NCBI GenBank assembly: GCA_002899795.1 | Contig: PPDG01000336.1 | Coordinates: 1 to 7,547 of the forward strand | DNA: 7,547 bases | Direction: 5' to 3' | Origin: Desulfobacteraceae bacterium | Lineage (GTDB): Bacteria; Desulfobacterota; Syntrophobacteria; BM002 | In this document: positions 1-6,594 of the stretch, piece after piece | How the letters are laid out: the number at the start of each line of letters is the position of its first letter | Position numbering within the stretch: position 1 is the first letter of the stretch | Translations under genes and position numbers: made by a program | Notes under the pieces: model-generated | The model's input: the letters and a program-made list of their open reading frames with translations, nothing else | Database searches by the model: none | Told to the model about the DNA's origin: nothing

Positions 1-530
1 CCCTGAACATTGAATTTAAGTGCTATCGTGCCGATACTGCCGGGCAAGGTAGTTGGCTGGGCCACAATATGGTCGGCCGCACTGGCAACATAATAACCTC
101 CTGATGTGGCCATTCCGAGGAAACAGGCAACAACCTTGACATTTCTTCCTTTCTTGAACTGCATAATCTCGTGGTGCAGCAAATCACTGGCACTGACTGT
201 TCCTCCCGGTGTATTGATGCGAAGAACGAGAGCTTTTACCTCATTGTCCTGGGCCGCCTTTCCCAGTTCCTCCTTCACTCTAGCAACCAGGTTTACCTGT
301 TCTTTGAAACTGCCGCCCTTCTTCTCCTCTTCGTAGGTTAGGACTCCGCTTATATCCATTACCAGTACTTTGCCCGGTCCTTCCCCTTCAATAACCTTCT
401 CCTGTAACGGCAGTGCTGGCTGATAAAGGGTTACATTAACAAAGGCGCATCCGGATGCGCTCACGCAGAACAGGGCCGTTGCCAGATATAAAACCACCAA
501 ACCACCCCTTCGCTCTTTCCTTACTTTCAT
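1..530 (-). CDS. sppA: Signal peptide peptidase SppA, S49 family (lipoprotein, 3'-truncated by window edge)
   Basis: Serine protease of the S49 (SppA / protease IV) family, which degrades cleaved signal peptides at the cytoplasmic membrane. I read 176 codons without a stop before the window ends. Residues 1-27 form a signal sequence: basic MKVRKERR, then a hydrophobic stretch, ending ASG-Cys28. This looks like a lipobox, so the protein is probably a lipoprotein with its catalytic part outside the cytoplasmic membrane. The S49 fold follows: VLVMDISGVL (residues 55-64), RINTPGGTVSASD (104-116), and GMATSGGYY (139-147) with Ser143 as the likely nucleophile, then LPGSIGTI (162-169). The catalytic Lys should lie past the edge. 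Start: ATG at 530 has GGAAGGAG (537-544) six bases upstream. In-frame ATGs at 536 and 551 abut or precede that site and are less likely. A 182-bp repeat element begins 71 bp upstream. Family assignment is firm; the lipoprotein call is inferred. Confidence 0.93.
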   Translation of the reverse strand, partial: MKVRKERRGGLVVLYLATALFCVSASGCAFVNVTLYQPALPLQEKVIEGEGPGKVLVMDISGVLTYEEEKKGGSFKEQVNLVARVKEELGKAAQDNEVKALVLRINTPGGTVSASDLLHHEIMQFKKGRNVKVVACFLGMATSGGYYVASAADHIVAQPTTLPGSIGTIALKFNVQ

Positions 531-536
531 GTCCAT

Positions 537-544
537 CTCCTTCC
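537..544 (-). promoter_or_regulatory. Ribosome binding site fixing the sppA start
   Basis: On the minus strand this reads GGAAGGAG, six bases before the ATG at 530. It favours that ATG over the in-frame ATGs at 536 (no spacing) and 551 (upstream of the site). A TATGAT hexamer at 581-586 (minus) could be the -10 of the sppA promoter, but no good -35 matches it. The -35 position would fall in the end of the neighbouring repeat element. Confidence 0.7.
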
Positions 545-601
545 GGTTCATATTGGGACAAAACTTCTTGCTCTTCCACAATCATAGGATCACGCTCTGC
601 T

Positions 602-783
602 AGCCCGGATATTTCATGAATTGCTGTCGCGAGACCACGAAGATGGGCGTGCCACCGGGCAACAGCTGGGTGTTGGTTCCGAGGCGTACCTAAACGGTAC
701 GTCGCAGGGGCCGACACCCGAGGACGCCAGGAAGGACGGCCATATCCGCGGTCGCAGCAAGTAATTCATGAAATATCCGGGCT
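602..783. mobile_element. MITE-like 182-bp element, copy 1, with perfect 21-bp terminal inverted repeats
   Basis: The ends (602-622 and 763-783) are perfect inverted repeats of 21 bp, starting AGCCCGGATATTTCATGA. The interior is also palindromic. Arms 668-680 and 707-719 can pair over 13 positions with three G-T wobbles. Inside them CGTACC (685-690) pairs with GGTACG (696-701) around a 5-base loop, so nearly the whole element can fold as one long imperfect hairpin. It matches a second copy at 6413-6594 in length and orientation, with about 8 substitutions by my hand alignment (about 96% identity). No transposase or convincing ORF lies inside, which fits a non-autonomous element mobilised in trans. 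I see no clear target-site duplication (left flank CTCTGCT, right flank CTAACAA). It sits between the divergent sppA and ilvA genes, upstream of both. I cannot name the parent IS family from this window. Confidence 0.88.
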
Positions 784-820
784 CTAACAATAATGAAAAC
801 TCTGATAATACATGGCAGAG

Positions 821-849
821 TTGACGGTCAATCCCTGTTTTGTTATTAG
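821..849 (+). promoter_or_regulatory. Probable sigma-70 promoter of ilvA
   Basis: A TTGACG -35 (821-826) and a TATTAG -10 (844-849) are separated by 17 bp. Transcription would start near 856-858, giving a leader of about 75 bases before the ATG at 931. This argues against translation starting at the GTG at 856, which would lie at the 5' end of the mRNA. The -35 overlaps an 11-bp perfect palindrome, TTGACGGTCAA (821-831), a possible but unproven operator. I saw no leader-peptide run of regulatory codons and no attenuator hairpin in 857-930. Confidence 0.5.
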
Positions 850-930
850 GCTAAGGTGTCAGATTTTTGCATTTTTCTTTCACTGGCTATTGCCGACTTC
901 TCACAATCGAACATCCTGAGGAATAAAACC

Positions 931-2136
931 ATGCTTCGCCTTGAAGAAATCAACCAAGCCTCAGCGATCCTGGAAGGCATCGCCTTTGAAACCCCGCTAG
1001 TTTATTCCAATTACCTCAGCAGTCGTTTTGATGCCAGAGTCTATCTCAAACTGGAGAATCTCCAAAGGACCGGTTCATTCAAGTTCCGTGGGGCTTACCA
1101 CAAGCTAACAAGAATACGCGACACCCTTGGTCCGAAGGGCGTTGTGGCAGCCTCAGCAGGTAACCATGCGCAGGGAGTAGCCCATGCTGCGCACCTGATG
1201 TCCATACCCTCCTCGATCGTCATGCCCGAATGGGCCTCCATCAGCAAACAGATTGCCACCCGATCTTACGGTGGCCAAGTGATCCTAGCCGGCAACAGCC
1301 TGACAGAGAGTTTGGACCAGGCCCGCACATTAGAAGCAGAAGGTCAAACCTTCATTCACCCTTATGACGACGAAGATATCATGGCCGGCCAGGGGACCAT
1401 TGGTTTGGAGATTGTCTCTCAGTTACCCGAGGTGGAAACAATCCTGATTCCAGTTGGCGGCGGTGGCCTCATTGCCGGAATTGCCACTGCGGTAAAATCC
1501 CTTCGCCCGCAAACATCAATTATCGGCGTGCAGGCAGCTGCTTGCGCTTCGGCCATAGCTGCTCTCAGGCTGGGTAAACCTGTCAATGTTCCAGCCAAGT
1601 ATTCCATTGCAGACGGTATCAGCGTCAAAAAAATAGGACAACGTGCTTTTGCCATTATACAGCGGTTGGTCGACGATATGGTGTCCGTGGAGGAGGAAGA
1701 GATCGCCACCGCCATGCTCGAGTTGCTGGAACGCAAAAAGATTTTGGCCGAAGGAAGTGGCGCAGTCCCGCTGGCAGCACTCACGGGCAAGCACCTCAGC
1801 AATCTGCGCGGACGGGCGGTGGTTCTTGTTATCAGCGGCGGCAACGTGGACACTCATTTGCTGGCAAGAATTCTCCGGAAAGGGTTATTCAAGAGCCATC
1901 GAATCATGAGGTTCTCAGTGCAACTGAGGGATGCCCCTGGTGCCCTCGCTAACCTTATCAAGGTGGTAGCTGACTGCCGTGGCAACATTCTTCACGTCTA
2001 CCACGATCGCTTGGGGCGGCATCTGCCTGTGGAATTAAGTAGAGTAGAGTTGGAGGTGGAAACCAGGGGCGCGGACCACATTGAAGAACTGCTGAACGCG
2101 CTGAGTGCCAACGGCTATGAGGTTGATACCCGCTGA
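931..2136 (+). CDS. ilvA: Threonine ammonia-lyase (threonine dehydratase), ACT-domain form
   Basis: PLP enzyme that deaminates threonine to 2-oxobutyrate and ammonia, the first committed step towards isoleucine, or threonine catabolism in TdcB-like enzymes. With the ATG at 931 the protein has 401 residues, the usual size of the medium form with one C-terminal ACT domain. Visible motifs: GSFKFRGA with the PLP-binding Lys51, SAGNHAQG (75-82), the glycine loop GGGG (176-179) that holds the PLP phosphate, and an ACT domain from about residue 325 to the end (RFSVQLRDAPGALANLI). The ACT domain suggests allosteric control by an amino acid, but the effector cannot be read from sequence. Start choice: ATG at 931 has GAGGA (918-922) eight bases upstream and begins where the family normally begins (LRLEEINQA). 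An in-frame GTG at 856 would add 25 residues but has no good ribosome site and coincides with the predicted transcription start. The 3' end overlaps the convergent TPR gene by 22 bp. tdcB is an alternative name. Confidence 0.95.
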   Translation: MLRLEEINQASAILEGIAFETPLVYSNYLSSRFDARVYLKLENLQRTGSFKFRGAYHKLTRIRDTLGPKGVVAASAGNHAQGVAHAAHLMSIPSSIVMPEWASISKQIATRSYGGQVILAGNSLTESLDQARTLEAEGQTFIHPYDDEDIMAGQGTIGLEIVSQLPEVETILIPVGGGGLIAGIATAVKSLRPQTSIIGVQAAACASAIAALRLGKPVNVPAKYSIADGISVKKIGQRAFAIIQRLVDDMVSVEEEEIATAMLELLERKKILAEGSGAVPLAALTGKHLSNLRGRAVVLVISGGNVDTHLLARILRKGLFKSHRIMRFSVQLRDAPGALANLIKVVADCRGNILHVYHDRLGRHLPVELSRVELEVETRGADHIEELLNALSANGYEVDTR

Positions 2137-4280
2137 GCTGCAGTGATCTTTTCCTGTAGTCGATGAAGCTGCTCGTCCTGTGGGGCCATTGCCACAGCTC
2201 GCTCGCATTGTGTCAGGGCTTCCTCTAATTCTCGGTTTTGTATCAGTAGCTCTACCAATCTCTGGGCAAACAAAGCACTGGCAGGATTCAGTTCAACACT
2301 GCGACGGGCTAGAGAAAGGGCCACCTCCAGGTTTGCCTCCGTACGTCCATACAAAAGAGCGAGACCGCTCAGTGCAGCCCCATCTTTCCCATTGATCTTG
2401 AGAACCTTCTTGAAAGCATCCATGGCCTCTTCGTGGTTCCCCTGCTCTAGGAAACACTCACCAAACAATCGCCAAGCCTTAGCCCAATTGGGGTTCAGAT
2501 CTACGGTGCGCCCAAGGTGAGTCAGGGCCTCTTCCAGCCTATCTTGCTTTCTGCACAGCTTTGCCAGCTGGAAATGGACGGCAGCATTATCAGGTTCCAA
2601 TTCGGCAGCCAGACTGAAGGCGTTCTCAGCCTCGCCCTTGCGTGCTAGGCTCAGCAGGGCGCAGCCCAGATTGTAATGAGCCATGAAATCGTTGGGTTCC
2701 AATTCGGTTACCCGGAAAAATTCAGCAACTGCTTCCTCGAGCTTACCCATGTTCGCGTAGCAAACCCCAAGGCTATTGTGGACATTCACATTATCGGGAT
2801 CCAAGGTCAGGGCACTTTGAAACTCCTGCACTGCCTCTTCCAGCCGCCCGCTTTCATAAAACCGATCTCCACTGATATTCATGCTGGTCGCGTCAAAGAG
2901 AGTCTGGGTATTGGGCCCGAAGAACCCTGTATGGATCAGTGCCTTGCGGCCGTTGTCCAGCATGTCCTGCTTGGCAAAACCCAGACAGGGATAAAAGCTG
3001 ATACCCATCTGCACCGTGGTGCTCAACGCCGACTTTACTCGATGACGAATAGCCCTCCCCCGTTCTTGGGCAGAATCAGCATCTGCGCCGGGCAAAAACA
3101 CCCCGAACCGATCTGGTCCCGCCCAATCCACTACAGCGTCTACAGGACACTCACCTTCACTCACCGCCAGGACACGTTTAGCCCGATGTGCAGCCCCTTT
3201 TGAGCCATGTTGCCTCTGCCATACCTCCCAATCGTCTAGCTTGACCAACAGGAGAGCACTCGGTTCGTCGTCAGCAACCAAAGAGGATAGCCGCTTTTCA
3301 ATGGCTGACTCTAATTTTACCAACCCTCGTTCACGAAGTGCTTGGTAAGCCAATATTTTCTCATCCTTCTTCTTTGCCGTCTCCGCCGCCAGGGTTGCCC
3401 GTCGAATCACTTCCTCGGCTGCGGTCAATTCCACGCCGAGATCGCTCTTTTCCCAGGGGAGTGAGGGTCCATCGTCGTAAAAATCCTCAGGGAAACGTAC
3501 TACTCCAGCCGCCAGGTCCCAGTCCTCGCCACCTCTCTCTGTCTCCCTGTCACTGCCACACAGGGTTTGGTGCAGCCGCTCAGCCCAAAGGTGAGCATCT
3601 CTTGCATTTGCCTTGGGCCAATAGATTCCAACATAGCCACCGCCCAGGTGTGCCGCCAGAACCTCATTTGGCAGGGACTCCGCCAGTTGCGGACCCAGTT
3701 GCTTCCAGATTGGCCCGGCTCCAGCCCACGGCTCCGGGGCTGGGGTGATAGTAAAACAGATGAAGGTAAATTGCGCTACCCTGGGGCCGTCGCCAAGCAA
3801 TCGTCTGGGAGCCAAACTGCCACCATTCTCTGCCAGGTCAATCACCCGGCTTACTTCCTTCATCAACACCTCTCGCCGCCACAGTGAAGTTTCACCATCT
3901 CTCCAACCTCTTTTTTCCCATTGCAATCTGTCAATACAGAGGCGAGCAAGTCGCTCCAGAAGCACCAGGTTTTCAGCATCCGCGCACTTCTGGTCTACCT
4001 CTTCAGCAAAGAGAACTCCCACCACTCCCTCACCTCGAACCAGGGGAAGCAGAAGCCAGCCGAGTTCCTTTTCATAGGAAGGTCGCCGGCTGAGAATCAC
4101 TTCATTGACTACCTTCAACAGAGCTTTCGGAGAATGGTTCTGGCTCAGAAGACTGTAGTCAGGGAAAGGAGGAAGAATGGTGAGTTGCCGGCAGCCCAGC
4201 AGATCAGCCATCTCTTGTTGGAAAACACTTTGTTGGTCCATCATATCCGCCGGAGTCAACTCAATTGAGTAGAGTCCCAT
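2115..4280 (-). CDS. GAF-like / double degenerate GGDEF / TPR-repeat protein
   Basis: A 721-residue protein that looks cytoplasmic (no signal peptide or membrane segment seen). Residues about 30-125 resemble a GAF domain (WLLLPLVRGEGVVGVLF, ending in a LARLCIDRLQ helix). Residues about 130-315 look like a GGDEF fold whose signature is replaced by GGGYVGIYWP (213-222). Residues about 320-465 look like a second GGDEF fold, with WAGPDRFGVFLP (386-397) at the signature and MGISFYP (425-431) at the conserved strand after it. Neither keeps GG(D/E)EF, so diguanylate cyclase activity is unlikely; they may bind nucleotide or act as protein interfaces. Residues about 467-705 form roughly seven TPR units, e.g. 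GRLEEAVQEFQSALTLDPDN (478-497). The likely role is a signal-responsive scaffold; partner and ligand are unknown. ATG at 4280 has GAGG (4287-4290) six bases upstream. It ends inside the 3' end of convergent ilvA, leaving no room for its own terminator. selA lies 372 bp upstream on the same strand; co-transcription is uncertain. Confidence 0.85.
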   Translation of the reverse strand: MGLYSIELTPADMMDQQSVFQQEMADLLGCRQLTILPPFPDYSLLSQNHSPKALLKVVNEVILSRRPSYEKELGWLLLPLVRGEGVVGVLFAEEVDQKCADAENLVLLERLARLCIDRLQWEKRGWRDGETSLWRREVLMKEVSRVIDLAENGGSLAPRRLLGDGPRVAQFTFICFTITPAPEPWAGAGPIWKQLGPQLAESLPNEVLAAHLGGGYVGIYWPKANARDAHLWAERLHQTLCGSDRETERGGEDWDLAAGVVRFPEDFYDDGPSLPWEKSDLGVELTAAEEVIRRATLAAETAKKKDEKILAYQALRERGLVKLESAIEKRLSSLVADDEPSALLLVKLDDWEVWQRQHGSKGAAHRAKRVLAVSEGECPVDAVVDWAGPDRFGVFLPGADADSAQERGRAIRHRVKSALSTTVQMGISFYPCLGFAKQDMLDNGRKALIHTGFFGPNTQTLFDATSMNISGDRFYESGRLEEAVQEFQSALTLDPDNVNVHNSLGVCYANMGKLEEAVAEFFRVTELEPNDFMAHYNLGCALLSLARKGEAENAFSLAAELEPDNAAVHFQLAKLCRKQDRLEEALTHLGRTVDLNPNWAKAWRLFGECFLEQGNHEEAMDAFKKVLKINGKDGAALSGLALLYGRTEANLEVALSLARRSVELNPASALFAQRLVELLIQNRELEEALTQCERAVAMAPQDEQLHRLQEKITAAQRVSTS

Positions 4281-4652
4281 GGCAATCCTCGTAGCATAGT
4301 TCCCATAATTTCATTCGACACTGCGGACCGAGGGTAATAAGAATAGGATCAGACGTTGCAGATTCGGGTTTACAAAACTCTAGCAGCAAATATCTAATCT
4401 GATCAAATCCGAAATCCGAATCTTGAAATTGTCCCCCGGCTCTCCACCCTTCGGGAATAGGCGTTAACTGACGAGGTTCATGTAAACCTCGATTGAAAAT
4501 GCTCCAATATTGAACATCGAACATCAGAATAAGGAACCGCAGAAAGGTAGAATGATCACTTCGATATTCAAAATTCCTTGTTCGATATTCTGCTGTTCAA
4601 GATGCTGTCTGCCAAGATCTACCCAAATGCGACGACGGACCACGGACAACAA
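4281..4652. other. Intergenic spacer between the TPR gene and selA
   Basis: This 372-bp stretch holds no convincing gene; the short frames across it are low-complexity translations of repeats. It contains two adjacent copies of AAATCCG (4405-4418) and an imperfect inverted repeat at 4510-4600, described separately. I looked for tRNA-Sec, given the neighbouring selA, and found no cloverleaf-like sequence or acceptor stem. I could not pick a clear promoter for the TPR gene or a strong T-tailed terminator for selA. Confidence 0.6.
4510..4600. repeat. Imperfect inverted-repeat element of GAACATCG / TTCGATATTC units
   Basis: The left arm (4510-4536, starting TTGAACATCG and ending AATAAGGAA) and the right arm (4574-4600, starting TTCCTTGTTCG and ending GTTCAA) match as inverted repeats at about 18 of 27 positions, best at both ends. 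TTCGATATTC also occurs twice directly (4560-4569 and 4581-4590). The AT-rich, self-complementary make-up resembles a degenerate intergenic repeat more than a terminator. It lies just downstream of selA, so a transcript running through could fold here. Origin and function are unknown. Confidence 0.55.
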
Positions 4653-6071
4653 TCAACTGACGCTCTCCAGCTTGGCAGCTGCAGCAACGATGGCCTCCTC
4701 ATCGCCTGGTTGCAAAGTCCTTACATCCAGCAAGAAGAGCTCCTGTTCCACCCGGCCTATAATGGGCGGCACATATCTTCGAAAGTGAGCCTCCAAGCGG
4801 GCCGCTGATGCTTCTTTGGAGCTGATGGCCACCAGTTTGCTAGGAAGTGTCTGAGTCGGCAGGGCTCCACCGCCTACCATCGAGGAGCCATCCATTATTG
4901 TCACTTCAATTGACTCAGGGATGTTGGCCCGCAAAGCTTTTGCCAAAACCTGGGCTCGATCTACCAGAGTTTTCTGGTCGGTGGCAATCATTCTAAGGGT
5001 GGGGATGGTCTGGATGGCAGTATCTTGGTCTCGATAGAGCCTGAGGGTGGCCTCTAGAGCCGCCAGGGTCAACTTGTCAACTCGAAAGGCACGGGTGAGC
5101 GGATTTCGTCTCAGTTCCGCAATGAGCTCTCTCTTCCCCAAAATAATTCCCGCCTGCGTACCTCCCAATAGTTTATCACCACTAAAGGTAATTATATCCG
5201 CACCAGAGCGGACTGTGTCTTGGACCAGTGGTTCTCCCTGGAGCCCAAAAGGAGTGACATCCACAAAGCAGCCGCTGCCCAGATCCTGCATGACAGGGAC
5301 TGCATGTTTGCGCCCCAGTTCCACCAGTTCCTCGAGACCAACTTCAGCAGTGAATCCGACGATCTGATAGTTACTGGCGTGCACATCTAGTAGGAGTGCG
5401 GTTTCCGGACCGATAGCACCTTCATAGTCAGAAAAGTGGGTCCTATTGGTGCAGCCCACTTCCCTGAGACGGGCGCCGCTCCGAGCCATGATGTCGGGGA
5501 TCCGGAATGAGCCGCCGATCTCAACCAACTGTCCTCTCGACACCACAACTTCCTTGCCTTGAGCCAAGGTGTTGAGGACAAGCACCACTGCGCCCGCATT
5601 ATTATTGACTACGAGAGCAGCCTCTGCGCCGGTTATCTCACACAATATGGCCTCGGCATGGACATAGCGAGAACCCCTTCTCCCCACCTCCAGATCGTAC
5701 TCCAAGTTGGAGTAGCCGCTACCGATGAGCTGCAGCCTGTCCAAGGCGTCCTGACAAAGAAGTGAACGGCCCAAATTGGTATGGACGATGATGCCTGTGC
5801 CATTAATAACCCGACGTAGGGTAAAAGAGTCCAGGTGCTGTATTTCCGCGAGAATCTCTTTCACCAAGTTAGCCTGCTCGAATCCCTGCGAGTCAAAGGC
5901 GGCCTTTCCGTTCAGGATGGCTTGCCTATTCCGGTCCAGAACGTTCCGTACCGCTCGCAACACCAGCGTGCGAGGATACGTCTCCACTGCCTCACTGATA
6001 ACTTCTTGACGCAATAATTCGTCAACCGCCGGTAGAGAACGCAGCATTTCCTTGTTGTCCGAATCTTGCAT
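4653..6071 (-). CDS. selA: L-seryl-tRNA(Sec) selenium transferase SelA
   Basis: PLP enzyme that converts seryl-tRNA(Sec) to selenocysteyl-tRNA(Sec) using selenophosphate, so the host probably makes selenoproteins. From ATG 6071 the protein has 472 residues, normal for bacterial SelA. Family marks: N-terminal MLRSLPAVDELL, INGTGIIVHTNLGRSLL near residues 89-105, and the PLP-lysine motif TFSGDKLLGGTQAGI with Lys at about residue 300. Start choice: a TTG at 6080 would add three residues but directly abuts the GAGGG site (6081-6085). The ATG at 6071 has a 9-base spacing and is preferred. The stop codon is UGA, notable in a selenocysteine user but with no sign of readthrough. SelB, SelD and tRNA-Sec are not in this window. 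Upstream lies only repeat-rich spacer, so selA probably has its own promoter; a TTGATA hexamer (6118-6123, minus) is a weak -35 candidate without a good -10. Confidence 0.95.
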   Translation of the reverse strand: MQDSDNKEMLRSLPAVDELLRQEVISEAVETYPRTLVLRAVRNVLDRNRQAILNGKAAFDSQGFEQANLVKEILAEIQHLDSFTLRRVINGTGIIVHTNLGRSLLCQDALDRLQLIGSGYSNLEYDLEVGRRGSRYVHAEAILCEITGAEAALVVNNNAGAVVLVLNTLAQGKEVVVSRGQLVEIGGSFRIPDIMARSGARLREVGCTNRTHFSDYEGAIGPETALLLDVHASNYQIVGFTAEVGLEELVELGRKHAVPVMQDLGSGCFVDVTPFGLQGEPLVQDTVRSGADIITFSGDKLLGGTQAGIILGKRELIAELRRNPLTRAFRVDKLTLAALEATLRLYRDQDTAIQTIPTLRMIATDQKTLVDRAQVLAKALRANIPESIEVTIMDGSSMVGGGALPTQTLPSKLVAISSKEASAARLEAHFRRYVPPIIGRVEQELFLLDVRTLQPGDEEAIVAAAAKLESVS

Positions 6072-6080
6072 GATGATCAA

Positions 6081-6085
6081 CCCTC
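6081..6085 (-). promoter_or_regulatory. Ribosome binding site deciding the selA start
   Basis: Minus-strand GAGGG lies nine bases before ATG 6071 and directly touches the TTG at 6080. A ribosome cannot use the TTG with zero spacing, so the shorter 472-residue SelA is favoured. Confidence 0.6.
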
Positions 6086-6127
6086 GGAGATTCAGCTAAA
6101 ATCAGTGGCTACAAGGGTATCAAATTG

Positions 6128-6235
6128 AACCACAAAGAGCACCAAGAACATAAAGAGGAATGAAGTTGATATAAGCTTTGTCTCCACTCCAGATATAAAT
6201 CAATCTTCTTTGTGATCTTTGTGTCCTCTGTGGTT
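6128..6235. repeat. Hairpin-forming intergenic repeat made of 9-bp CACAAAGAN units
   Basis: The left arm (6128-6159) starts AACCACAAAGAGCACC and the right arm (6204-6235) is its inverted copy, matching at about 25 of 32 positions around a 44-base middle. Each arm consists of about three 9-bp units: CACAAAGAG, CACCAAGAA, CATAAAGAG on the left, and on the right (minus strand) CACAGAGGA, CACAAAGAT, CACAAAGAA. It lies in the spacer between bioY and selA, which are both on the minus strand. It carries no T-tract after the stem in either direction, so a simple intrinsic terminator is not supported. No ORF of substance runs through it. Function unknown. Confidence 0.75.
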
Positions 6236-6412
6236 GAGACTCTCCCCGGTGACCGACGACAGAATTTATGGTCGCAAGAGTGTAACCGGCAACCGGGATC
6301 TCGCTCAGAGAGTTGGCACTCTACTACTACAAACGTGCTGAAATAGCAAGGATTTTTGGGAGTTCCACGTCTTATGGAGTCCAAGGGCCAGTCAACCAGG
6401 AAGTTTCATCTT

Positions 6413-6594
6413 AGCCCGGATATTTCATGAATTGCTGTCGCGAGACCACAAAGATGGGCGTGCCACCGGGCAACCGCAGGGTATTGGTTCCGAGGCGTAC
6501 CTGAACGGTACGTCGCAGGGGCCAACACCCGAGGACGCCAGGAAGGACGGCCATATCCGTGGTCGGAGCAAGTAATTCATGAAATATCCGGGCT
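6413..6594. mobile_element. MITE-like 182-bp element, copy 2, overlapping the 3' end of bioY
   Basis: Same length, orientation and 21-bp terminal inverted repeats (6413-6433 and 6574-6594) as the copy at 602-783, with about 8 substitutions, all internal. The central palindrome CGTACC / GGTACG is kept. One outer-core arm has changed (GGGTATTGG here, GGGTGTTGG in copy 1), and the facing arm reads CCAACACCC. Flanking bases T (6412) and A (6595) extend the terminal pairing by one base in this copy. A CATCT pentamer occurs near both ends (6407-6411, 6598-6602) but does not directly abut the element, so I do not claim a target-site duplication. The right-hand repeat encodes the last residues and stop codon of bioY. 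No transposase inside. Confidence 0.88.

Noticed and set aside
436..717. Minus-strand 93-codon frame across the first repeat element and the start of sppA
   Set aside because: It begins inside the 182-bp element and overlaps the sppA signal peptide in another frame by almost 100 bp. The sppA frame has a ribosome site, signal sequence and family motifs, so this is a shadow.
856..930. GTG start adding 25 residues to threonine ammonia-lyase
   Set aside because: It coincides with the predicted transcription start, lacks a ribosome site, and the extra residues do not belong to the family; ATG 931 has GAGGA at good spacing.
1419..1857. Minus-strand frames inside ilvA
   Set aside because: They lie antisense to a fully conserved enzyme, with biased composition and no family features.
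4261..4524. Minus-strand 87-codon frame upstream of the TPR gene
   Set aside because: It begins in the degenerate inverted repeat, translates AAATCCG-type repeats, and overlaps the start of the TPR gene.
4281..4652. Possible tRNA-Sec gene next to selA
   Set aside because: A T-loop-like GATTCGGGTTT near 4361 drew attention, but no acceptor stem, anticodon UCA stem or long variable arm could be assembled around it.
6128..6235. CRISPR-like or intrinsic-terminator reading of the 9-bp repeat hairpin
   Set aside because: Units are too short and contiguous, without spacers, for CRISPR, and no T-tract follows the stem for a terminator.
6109..6384. Minus-strand 91-codon frame upstream of selA
   Set aside because: It runs through the 9-bp-unit hairpin and gives a cysteine-rich, low-complexity product with no recognisable domain.
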